From assembly GCA_002390045.1 (NCBI GenBank), contig DGSB01000002.1, positions 1 to 23,706 of the forward strand: a DNA stretch of 23,706 bases. The letters are read 5' to 3'. The notes below the pieces were generated by a model. It was not told the DNA's origin and made no database searches. It was given only the letters and a program-made list of their open reading frames with translations. The first letter of the stretch is position 1, and each line of letters begins with the position of its first letter. The DNA comes from Fibrobacter sp. UBA4373 (lineage in GTDB: Bacteria > Fibrobacterota > Fibrobacteria > Fibrobacterales > Fibrobacteraceae). Positions 13,923 through 21,439 of the stretch are shown piece by piece. The position numbers and the translations under genes were made by a program.

Positions 13923-14948
13923 TCACAAATCAAGCTCGGCCTGGCTTCCCTTGGGAATGGGCAGGTGCAAAGCTTGGTAAGCGGTAGGGGTCAAAATGCG
14001 TCCACGCGGGGTCCGCGAGAGCATGCCTTGCTGAATCAGGTACGGCTCGTAGACTTCTTCGAGGGTATCCGGCTCTTCGCCGAGGGACGCTCCAATGGTT
14101 CCGAGCCCCACAGGGCCTCCGGCGAAGTGCGTCGCCAGCGTCGAAAGGATTTTTCGGTCCATCGGATCGAGGCCGCGGTCGTCGATGCCGAGCATTTTCA
14201 GGGTGCGTTCGGCGACTTCCTTGTCGATCACGCCTTCTCCGCGGACTTCCGCGACGTCGCGGGCGCGGCGCAGGATGCGGTTCGCGATTCGGGGCGTGCC
14301 TCTGCATTTGGAACTCAAGATCTGCGCCGCTTCTTCGGTAATGCCGACGTTCAAAATTTTGGCGCTGCGGATAAGAATCTTTTGCAGATCCTTTGCCGGG
14401 TAAAGGTCCAGGCGGTAGTGCAGACCGAAACGGTCACGGAGCGGACCGGTGAGAAGTCCGGTACGGGTCGTGGCGCCGACGAGCGTAAAATGCTTGAGCG
14501 GAAGGTTCACCGTTCTTGCCGCGGGCCCGGAATCGAGCATAATGTCCAAACGGAAATCTTCCATTGCGGGGTAGAGATATTCTTCGATTACACGGCCCAG
14601 GCGGTGAATTTCGTCGATAAAAAGAATATCGTTTTCACCAAGGCTTGTGAGAAGTCCGGCGAGATCGCTTGCTTTTTCGAGGACGGGCCCGCTAGTAATG
14701 TGGATCCCGACCCCCATTTCTTTGGCGATGATTCCGGCGAGAGTCGTTTTACCTAGACCCGGAGGGCCTGCGAAAAGGCAATGGTCCAAGGCTTCGCCGC
14801 GGTGCTTTGCCGCTTCGATGGAAATCTGCAAACTTTCTTTGATGTGATCTTCGCCGGTAAAATCCGCCAAGGATTCCGGTCGAAGGCTGCGTTCGATTTC
14901 GGCCTCTTCGAAGTTTTCCTGCTCGGGAGAAATGATGCGGTCCGCCAT
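13923..14948 (-). CDS. ruvB: Holliday junction branch-migration ATPase RuvB
   Basis: Hexameric AAA+ motor that drives branch migration with RuvA; 341 residues, typical. Motifs: Walker A GPPGLGKTTLA, Walker B FIDEIHRL, sensor 1 GATTRTGLL, the arginine-finger region GPLRDRFGLHYRLD, sensor 2 GTPRIANRILRR, and the C-terminal winged helix with YLIQQGMLSRTPRGR. The start MADRIISPEQ is preceded by an AAGGA element. The gap to ruvA is 17 bases, so the pair forms an operon; ruvC, often adjacent, is not in the window. Confidence 0.98.
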   Translation of the reverse strand: MADRIISPEQENFEEAEIERSLRPESLADFTGEDHIKESLQISIEAAKHRGEALDHCLFAGPPGLGKTTLAGIIAKEMGVGIHITSGPVLEKASDLAGLLTSLGENDILFIDEIHRLGRVIEEYLYPAMEDFRLDIMLDSGPAARTVNLPLKHFTLVGATTRTGLLTGPLRDRFGLHYRLDLYPAKDLQKILIRSAKILNVGITEEAAQILSSKCRGTPRIANRILRRARDVAEVRGEGVIDKEVAERTLKMLGIDDRGLDPMDRKILSTLATHFAGGPVGLGTIGASLGEEPDTLEEVYEPYLIQQGMLSRTPRGRILTPTAYQALHLPIPKGSQAELDL

Positions 14949-14965
14949 GGATTTCCTTTATGGGA

Positions 14966-15556
14966 TTAAACGTGCTTGAGCGCTTCGGGAATGAGTTTTG
15001 TGACGTCTGCACTGGAACCGAGAATCTCGACCGCTTTTTCGACAGCCTTGGATGCGGCAGGTTCTTTGACTCCGAGGGTGTGCAAGGCTTGGATTGCTTC
15101 GCTCTGGTTCGGGGCGAGGAGCGCGGTCTGTTCACCGCCTTCCACGGCAGAAAGGGCCATCGCCTTGTCCTTCAAATTCAGAACGAACATCTCGGCGGTC
15201 TTTTTACCGACGCCCTTGATTTTGCCGAGGGCCGCTTTATCGCCCCGGGCGATGATCGAAAGGAAGTCTCCCGGGGAAACGCTCGAAAGAATGCGCTGGG
15301 CGGTCTTCGGGCCGACTCCGTTTACCGTAATCATGCTCAAGAAAAGTTCCTTTTCCTGGGTATCGGCAAAGCCGAAAAGTTCCATCGCGTCTTCGCGCAC
15401 CACGAGATGCGTGAGCAGGGTGATTTCTGAACCTTCGGCGGGCAAACGTTCTCCCGTGCGGGCAGAGATCTGAACCCCGTAACCCACACCGCCGCATTCA
15501 ATGACGGCAAAAGTCGGGTGACGTTCCACAAGAATTCCATGCAATCTTTCAATCAT
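14966..15556 (-). CDS. ruvA: Holliday junction DNA-binding protein RuvA
   Basis: Tetrameric protein that holds the four-way junction and loads RuvB. The product is 196 residues from the chosen start. Domain I is an OB fold (MIERLHGILVERHPTFAVIE); domain II has helix-hairpin-helix motifs (VNGVGPKTAQRIL and IKGVGKKTAEMFVLNL); domain III is the C-terminal RuvB-binding helix bundle (EAIQALHTLGVKEPAASKAV). The ATG at 15556 is preferred over one two codons upstream because MIERLHG aligns with family N-termini such as MIGRLRG; neither start has a clear ribosome site. First gene of ruvAB; the 65-base gap upstream must contain the promoter. Confidence 0.97.
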   Translation of the reverse strand: MIERLHGILVERHPTFAVIECGGVGYGVQISARTGERLPAEGSEITLLTHLVVREDAMELFGFADTQEKELFLSMITVNGVGPKTAQRILSSVSPGDFLSIIARGDKAALGKIKGVGKKTAEMFVLNLKDKAMALSAVEGGEQTALLAPNQSEAIQALHTLGVKEPAASKAVEKAVEILGSSADVTKLIPEALKHV

Positions 15557-15621
15557 ACACATTAAATATACATACTTTCGTGTACTTTTGTGCAGTAGTC
15601 TTGAAAGTTCTGCGAAATTTC

Positions 15622-18531
15622 CTATTCCAAGGTTCTGAGCAAGGAATCCAGACGGTGGGTGAGCTGTTCGGCGCCGGCTTCTGACAGATGGTCTGTGTCC
15701 TTGGCCATGTTATCTGTGTAATCGTGCGCGCCCATTTTGTTTTCGTCGAGGAGCATAAAATATGGATACTCCTTGCTCAGGTCTGCAATTTCTTGGATCA
15801 GAGCTGGGGCTTCGCTTCTACGCAGCCCATAGCGTCCAAATGCACCTGTCTCCGCATATTTCGGATTTTGAGGAGTGATGACTCCGATGATGTGGATCCC
15901 GTTTTCGTTGCATGTCTGAACGATGCTTTTGAAAAGCTGCATGTTTTCATAATACTTTTTATAATAGGTGTCAAACCAATTAGAATCATTGACAATAGGA
16001 TTGCCCCATTCGTTTGCGCTTTCTGCAAAAAAGCCTCTTGTGGGGCGAAGTGCATCTCCCGTAGACGATGGACCCGGAGAATCGAAGGTTGCTTCGTATA
16101 GACCTTCGGGGTATCCGTCTTTCCAGTAATTGTGGTTTTTGTCGTAAACATAGCCCGGGTAAGATTTGTACGCTCTATTGAAAATATTGGTACTGCTGAC
16201 TCCTGTTGTGGAGTTGCGGTCGATATCGACGGAAATGATGACGTGTTTTAATTTTTTGTAGTGGGGCAAAATGTAGTTGTGAAAGAAAGCAAAATCGCTT
16301 TCAACGGATGCGCCGCTAATGGCTAAATTGATTGCATAGTAAGGACTCTTGAAACTGAGAGGCTTTATTCCGTAATAGGCGCGGGAAGATCCAAGGATAA
16401 CGACGTTCGCCGAGTCTTTATATTGCCAAAGAATTTCCATTTTGAATCTGGCAACGTCCGCTCTGGAATAAGCTCCGCTGGTGTTGTAATAAATTCCAGC
16501 GCTATCCAGATCGAGTTCAAAAGGCGCTTCGGTCTGGGTAGTATCCTGTGAGGTTGTGTCCGATGCCGTTGTATCGCTAACAGTGGAATCATTCGCTGTG
16601 GAATCGTTCTCCGCGGTTTTGTTTTCGGTCGCATCTTGGGTGCTGGTATTCTGCTTGGAAGTTTTGGCTTTTTGGATCCAAAGACTTGGATGCCAAAGTT
16701 CTTCGCCTTCCATGATTTCTGTAACGGAGCTGTCTTGGAGGTTTACCAGGGCGATCTTTGTGTGGGCACCGTTGTCGTTGGTCAAAGTCGTGATAATCAG
16801 GGAATTCTTTCCGTCGGTCGCCCATTCGCTGTGGTCAAATGTATATCCCGAAGGTGCTTTCACGCTTTGCAAAAGTTTTCCCGTGCTGTCGGCAATCAAG
16901 ATTCTCTGGTGCGTGGAATAGGAGCTACCGACAAAGTTTTGCCCGGTTTCTCCGCCGAAGTCTAAGAATGCGGTCCGCTTGCTTCCGTCCATGGCCAAGG
17001 AAACGTTGCAAGCTTGTTCTCCGGCATACCAGACGGTATCTTTTCCTTTTAAACGGGCTCTTAAAATTCGCGCACCGCTTACAGCGAGATTCATATCTTC
17101 GCTAAGTCCACCGTGGTACGCTCCGGCAAAAAGTTTTTTAGGCGTCCCGAACTTTCCGTTTTCAAATGGCACTTGCCACGTAGACGTTTGTTGAAAAGTC
17201 GCATTATCCTTGTTGTTGCCTGCATCGTTCACGTAAACAAGGACTGTATCTCCGCTGTCAAGAACCCTCCAACGAGGAATCGCTGCGCTTTCCACCTCGA
17301 GCGGGATCGCTTCGGAAGAATCCTCTAGGCTTTGCACGTAAAGTTTGGACTTCCCGGAAATTCCTTCGAGCCCTGTGCAGTAGGCGACCCATTTCCCGTC
17401 CGGAGAAATATCGGGATGGAACGCTTCGATGCCAGAAGAAATTTCGCGGACGGAAAGGGAACCGTTCTTGTAATTCAGGTAGGAAATGTTTCCGGTGAGA
17501 TCGTTGCGAAAAACGAGCTTTGCGTTATAGGTTCCGACAAGGCCTTTGATGGTTTCTGCGCTTGCGAGAGGCGTGATGACGCTTGTAACGGAAGTCCCGT
17601 CATCACTCATCCACAAGGGATCTGGAATGCTGCCAAATGCAAGACGGAACCCGACATATTCGGCGCGTGTAGAAGACGTGACGGTGTAAACGTCGCCCCG
17701 GCTGTAAGGATTCAGCTCTTCTTCAGAAGACGCATAGTAACCGCCTTTGACAACCCTTTCGTCCATGTCACCGCCGTCTGGAGCGCCTGCGTAATTGGAA
17801 ACGGTTGTGTCTTGGAATGTGCCGAGCCAGTCGTTGACCCATTCCATGGCATTGCCCGCCATGTCGCAGAATTCGGTAGAATCCGAATGCGAGGAATCCT
17901 TTGCGACGCTGCTGGTAGAAAATTGGCAGACTGGGTGGAGCTTAAAACCGGAGTTTTCACTGAACCATGCTTTTTGAACGTTCCAGTTCTTTGCTGCCGC
18001 GTAGACCCATTCCGCTTCGGTCGGTAAACGGAATCCTTCGACGTCCGTATGAAAGTTTAATCCTTCCAATTGAATGCAATGGTTGTCGCTATCGAAATTC
18101 GCTTGGGTATAAGTGTAAACGGTATCGTACTTGAGAACTTTACTTTTTGCGTTGGCGAAAAGAATGGCGTCGTAGTAGGTAATATCTGTGATGGGTAGGG
18201 AATCGCTTGGGCAATCTTCAAACGTTTTCAAATGGGATTTTTTTGCGATGGAATCATATTCTCCGCAGGTGATTTCGGATTTTCCCATGTAAAAATCGTA
18301 ATCCAGTTTTACTTGCATGGCAGGGCGTTCATTCGCCTTGAAATTCTTGTCATCGGATCCGACTGTCGTCGTTCCTTTTGCCAAATGGATCATCCCTTCA
18401 ATCGATATTTCGATGGAATCTTGTGCTGCAGAAGATGAACTTTCCATTTCGGGAATGCTCAGCTTTGAGGCGTCGTTCGTGCAGGAAACGAAAAAAATAA
18501 TGAATAATGTCAAAAAAAATGATTTTTTCAT
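15622..18531 (-). CDS. Three-domain lipoprotein: FGE/SUMF1-like domain, beta-propeller, SGNH hydrolase
   Basis: The protein has 969 residues. Its signal peptide ends in a lipobox (FFVSC, Cys17), so it should be anchored in a membrane, probably facing outward. Residues 46-300 are an FGE-sulfatase/SUMF1-like domain: MGKSEITCGEYDS, FRLPTEAEWVYAAA, CDMAGNAMEWVNDW, RVVKGGYYAS and EYVGFRLAFG. The catalytic Cys pair of true formylglycine-generating enzymes is not seen in its C-terminal part. Residues about 320-635 form a TolB/WD40-like propeller (FHPDISPDGKWVAY, DHSEWATDGKNSLII). A Thr/Ser/Asp-rich linker (about 640-685) leads to an SGNH hydrolase domain with nucleophile region VVILGSSRAYYG (Ser715) and the Asp945/His948 pair in KDTDHLSEAG. 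AGGAGA lies five bases before the start. The last domain may be an esterase acting on acylated polysaccharide. Neighbouring genes give no further clue to substrate. Confidence 0.88.
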   Translation of the reverse strand: MKKSFFLTLFIIFFVSCTNDASKLSIPEMESSSSAAQDSIEISIEGMIHLAKGTTTVGSDDKNFKANERPAMQVKLDYDFYMGKSEITCGEYDSIAKKSHLKTFEDCPSDSLPITDITYYDAILFANAKSKVLKYDTVYTYTQANFDSDNHCIQLEGLNFHTDVEGFRLPTEAEWVYAAAKNWNVQKAWFSENSGFKLHPVCQFSTSSVAKDSSHSDSTEFCDMAGNAMEWVNDWLGTFQDTTVSNYAGAPDGGDMDERVVKGGYYASSEEELNPYSRGDVYTVTSSTRAEYVGFRLAFGSIPDPLWMSDDGTSVTSVITPLASAETIKGLVGTYNAKLVFRNDLTGNISYLNYKNGSLSVREISSGIEAFHPDISPDGKWVAYCTGLEGISGKSKLYVQSLEDSSEAIPLEVESAAIPRWRVLDSGDTVLVYVNDAGNNKDNATFQQTSTWQVPFENGKFGTPKKLFAGAYHGGLSEDMNLAVSGARILRARLKGKDTVWYAGEQACNVSLAMDGSKRTAFLDFGGETGQNFVGSSYSTHQRILIADSTGKLLQSVKAPSGYTFDHSEWATDGKNSLIITTLTNDNGAHTKIALVNLQDSSVTEIMEGEELWHPSLWIQKAKTSKQNTSTQDATENKTAENDSTANDSTVSDTTASDTTSQDTTQTEAPFELDLDSAGIYYNTSGAYSRADVARFKMEILWQYKDSANVVILGSSRAYYGIKPLSFKSPYYAINLAISGASVESDFAFFHNYILPHYKKLKHVIISVDIDRNSTTGVSSTNIFNRAYKSYPGYVYDKNHNYWKDGYPEGLYEATFDSPGPSSTGDALRPTRGFFAESANEWGNPIVNDSNWFDTYYKKYYENMQLFKSIVQTCNENGIHIIGVITPQNPKYAETGAFGRYGLRRSEAPALIQEIADLSKEYPYFMLLDENKMGAHDYTDNMAKDTDHLSEAGAEQLTHRLDSLLRTLE

Positions 18532-18573
18532 TCTGCTCTCCTGGAAACTCTCATTGGCTCTATCATAAAGATA

Positions 18574-18819
18574 GTATCTTCCATTTCACCGGGTTGGATC
18601 GATACGGATTTCAAAGTTTATGATGGCGCCGATGCCACTCAGCAGCCTGCGGGCCGCGTCGGGAATCCGCTCGATATTTCCAACATGTTGCTTTTCCTTG
18701 CGAGCGAAAAAGCGGGATTCATCACTGGCGAAAATGTTTGCATTGACGGGGGAATGACCCGTCAGATGATTTACCACAACGATTGCGGTTGGAAGTATAG
18801 CCCTTCCAAAGATTCTTGA
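18574..18819 (+). pseudogene. C-terminal remnant of a short-chain dehydrogenase/reductase (SDR) gene
   Basis: An open frame without a plausible start reads VSSISPGWIDTDF, then QQPAGRVGNPLDISNMLLF, LASEKAGFITGENVCIDGG and MTRQMIYHNDCGW, ending in TGA at 18819. These are the classic last 80 or so residues of an SDR: the PG motif after the catalytic Tyr/Lys helix, the GRxGxPxDI segment, the FITG and DGG ending. The Rossmann nucleotide-binding half and the active-site Ser-Tyr-Lys are absent, and the coding similarity stops at about 18570, within the promoter region of the lipoprotein on the other strand. The remnant ends two bases before the stop of the adhesin gene. It is a broken gene, cut off by rearrangement or insertion; the left boundary is uncertain by a few codons. 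Confidence 0.82.
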
Positions 18820-18821
18820 AT

Positions 18822-21140
18822 TTATTGGATTACGATAACCCGAGTGCTTTTTTCAATGCGGATTAGGTAATGCCCCGGTTGCATTCCGACAAGGCTAAAA
18901 TGGGAACTTGTGACGTTACCTTGTAAAAGAACCTTTCCTTGCGGATTAAACAGGAAGTATTTCGACCCGACGACAGCATTTGAAATCTGCAATTGATGAG
19001 CATGGACGGTTACGAAAAAATGAGATAGCGCTGGATGGAAAACGATGCCTGTTTTATTGTCTGAATTTTCGGAATAGTTGGCGGAAATCGCGAGGTCTTC
19101 CAGAATTTCGATTTCATCGCCTGCGACTCCCAGTTTTTCGCCTTCATGAAACCAGCCTTCAAAGGTATATCCGTCTTTTTCTGGAACGGAAGGCAGTGTG
19201 AACAGGTTGCCACAGCCGATGGAGGATTCCATCGAGAAATCTTCCATATCGAGATGGATTGTACAGCTGAATTGGGTAGAATCGTAAAGGGCTTTATATT
19301 GGGCGTCTTTTACAACTGTGGAAACTTCCGGACTCCAACTTTTGAATTGGTACGAAAATTTCTTGGTAGCTGATCGTTCGGGAGCTTGAATGCCGGAAGG
19401 AATTTCTCCGTAGACGATGGAGTCTTTTTGAAGAATAGAATTGTCAAAATCCATAAAGACGATTTCATACTTTCGGACTGTAGAATCATAGATTGCATAG
19501 TAATCGGCGTCGCCTGTGACCGGAATAATTTCTTTATCCCATCCGATAAATGCATAAGTATATTGAACGGAAGGATCCTTGTTTGCGATGCCTTCCCATT
19601 CAGGAATCGTTTCATACTGCAAATAAAGAGAGTCGAGGAGGGTGGAATCCGCATTGAAAAAACGAACGGAATAGAATAAATCTTCTTTGTTCGCAAAAAC
19701 AGCCTTAGCTGTGATGTCCTGCGTGATGACGGTTTCGTCTGTTATGGGAGTTTCTTCGTTAAACCATCCCATAAAGACTTGATCATCGGTGGTAGCAGGA
19801 TTTTCTGGCAATGAAACTTGTCCTTGGGAATTGGTGTATATGGTTGTCTTTTGACCATTGACATCAAAAATAACGCGCCTTGTCGCTTTGCAGTTTGCGT
19901 CTGCAATTTGAGGGTAGCCGTTCGTTCTGCACCAGATGCCGGAATTAGAAGCTGCTCCGAACTTTGTATTTAAATTCCAAGCAAAAAGGTCTTTTTGCAT
20001 GTTCGCAGTTGTCATGCTGGAAACGTTGCTTGTTGATCCATTTTGATTTTTTTCTCCATAGGCTCCTAGGCCGCTCCGTGAATCGTAATAGGCATATTGT
20101 GCTGCTCCATACAGGGTGCCGTAAAGAGCGCCTCTGACTCCATATGTTCCCACGGTAATGGAAGATGCGGTACTGAAGGATAGTGTGGTGCTTCCTGTCA
20201 TGTATCCTGCGATTCCACCGGATTTGCCATATGAGTCTCCGGAAAGATTTCCATAATTTGCGCAGTTGGATAGGGATATGGAAGATTTTACATATCCAAC
20301 GATTCCTCCGATGTTGTAACCGCGGATAGTTCCTGAATTGGAGCTTTTTTGCACGGACCCTGCGGTTGCGTAACCGACTATTCCTCCTGCGTAAATTCCA
20401 GTAACGGCGCCTGTATTTTTACAGGAGACGACGCTTCCCGAATTGTCGCCGACAATCCCTCCGATGTAATTGTATTGACCGGATGACCCCGAATAGGAGA
20501 TGGTACCGCTGTTTGTGCAGTTGGAAATGTTTTTTGTATTCGATCCGGCGATTCCGCCAGCGCGGCCGTTATAATAGTTTGCAGAGACTGTCGATTTGTT
20601 TGCACTATTTTGAATGCTGCCGAAATTTTTTCCGGTGATACCTCCTCCATAAGCATAGCCGTACACGGGGGATTTTTCATTCACGCAATTCGAAATGGTT
20701 CCGCTGTTTGTTCCAGCAAAGGCGCCGGCGATTCCGCTTGCTCCTGAAGCGGTAAAACTTGAATAGGCGATCGTCAAATTTTTGATGGTGCCACTTAAGG
20801 TACCGACAAGTCCTGCGTTTGATTCAGACACGTTGAGCCCGAAAATGGTGTAGCCGTTCCCGTCGATTACCCCGGAAAAATTTGCCATCGGCGTCCAGTT
20901 TTTTGTGCATTTAGTGTAAGCATTTGCCCCAAAAACAATGTTCGTATCCAAAATCGCTTTCAATGATTTGGAACCTAGGTTTACTTCATTCGCGAACCAG
21001 GCCAAATGTTCCGCCGATTTGATCACGTAGTATTCGGCGTCGTCCACAAGTCGAGTATCAGGTTTGTCCATCAGACCGGTCCATTCGGCAAAGGCTCCGC
21101 AAGCAACGAATAGCAATACGACGATGATTTTTTTGAACAT
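18822..21140 (-). CDS. Secreted repeat adhesin: GLUG repeats, InlB-like repeats, T9SS-type C-terminal domain
   Basis: 772 residues. A signal peptide (MFKKIIVVLLFVACGAFA) precedes a short start region (residues about 30-100: HLAWFANEVN, FSGVIDGNGYTIFGL) common to GLUG/M26-like proteins. Roughly eight GLUG-type repeats follow (about 105-340), each built on GGIVGxxxGSIxNCxNxGxI, for example AGGIVGYATAGSV and IGGIVGYVKSSIS. Then come three or four InlB/Listeria-Bacteroides-type repeats, recognisable by FMGWFNEETP, FIGWDKEI, YTFEGWFHEGEK and AxYDST ends. The last 80 residues (KYFLFNPQGKVLLQG, LVGMQPGHYLIRIE) resemble a type IX secretion sorting domain. Likely a cell-surface adhesin. The gene is visibly more A+T-rich than metE and acn. 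The ribosome site is weak (AGGGTG). Exact repeat count needs a profile search. Confidence 0.85.
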   Translation of the reverse strand: MFKKIIVVLLFVACGAFAEWTGLMDKPDTRLVDDAEYYVIKSAEHLAWFANEVNLGSKSLKAILDTNIVFGANAYTKCTKNWTPMANFSGVIDGNGYTIFGLNVSESNAGLVGTLSGTIKNLTIAYSSFTASGASGIAGAFAGTNSGTISNCVNEKSPVYGYAYGGGITGKNFGSIQNSANKSTVSANYYNGRAGGIAGSNTKNISNCTNSGTISYSGSSGQYNYIGGIVGDNSGSVVSCKNTGAVTGIYAGGIVGYATAGSVQKSSNSGTIRGYNIGGIVGYVKSSISLSNCANYGNLSGDSYGKSGGIAGYMTGSTTLSFSTASSITVGTYGVRGALYGTLYGAAQYAYYDSRSGLGAYGEKNQNGSTSNVSSMTTANMQKDLFAWNLNTKFGAASNSGIWCRTNGYPQIADANCKATRRVIFDVNGQKTTIYTNSQGQVSLPENPATTDDQVFMGWFNEETPITDETVITQDITAKAVFANKEDLFYSVRFFNADSTLLDSLYLQYETIPEWEGIANKDPSVQYTYAFIGWDKEIIPVTGDADYYAIYDSTVRKYEIVFMDFDNSILQKDSIVYGEIPSGIQAPERSATKKFSYQFKSWSPEVSTVVKDAQYKALYDSTQFSCTIHLDMEDFSMESSIGCGNLFTLPSVPEKDGYTFEGWFHEGEKLGVAGDEIEILEDLAISANYSENSDNKTGIVFHPALSHFFVTVHAHQLQISNAVVGSKYFLFNPQGKVLLQGNVTSSHFSLVGMQPGHYLIRIEKSTRVIVIQ

Positions 21141-21396
21141 AGCGCACCCTGCTGGTGATAATTTTTAAATTTGACGCAAAGTATACAAATTCACTAGGCG
21201 TTTGCCAATGCTGGATGAACGTTTATCGCGTAGATGGAACCCTCAAATTTATGGGCTTTTTCGATGAAGGATACTGTATGAGTAAGGATGGGATGACTAG
21301 GACGAAAAAAGTCGTCAATGCGATGTTCTGCAAGTGATAGATTTTTTGAAGAAAATAGGAAAAATCTCTAGAAAAAGATTTTATCCGTCCCAAAAA
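21141..21396. other. Intergenic gap between metE and the adhesin gene
   Basis: About 256 bases with no gene I can support. A 60-codon open frame on the plus strand from a GTG at 21155 has no ribosome site and no recognisable similarity. The end near 21339-21369 holds an imperfect AGATTTTT/AAAAATCT inverted repeat in A+T-rich sequence. The adhesin promoter must lie in this gap; no convincing -10/-35 pair stands out. Confidence 0.5.
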
Positions 21397-21427
21397 TTAA
21401 AAACTCCCCAGCGAATCGCTAGGGAGG
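21397..21427 (-). terminator. Rho-independent terminator of metE
   Basis: On the minus strand the stem CTCCCTAGCG / CGCTGGGGAG around loop ATT (one T/G wobble) is followed by TTTTTAATTTTTG. It begins about 13 bases after the metE stop. Confidence 0.9.
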
Positions 21428-21439
21428 GCTTGATGATTG

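Noticed and set aside
15622..18531. Functional formylglycine-generating enzyme for a sulfatase
   Set aside because: The domain fits the family fold, but the catalytic cysteine pair is not seen and no sulfatase gene is nearby.
21155..21337. Small 60-codon plus-strand gene between the adhesin and metE
   Set aside because: GTG start without ribosome site, no recognisable similarity; a faint likeness to the end of the SDR stump (DGMTR) is too short to trust.
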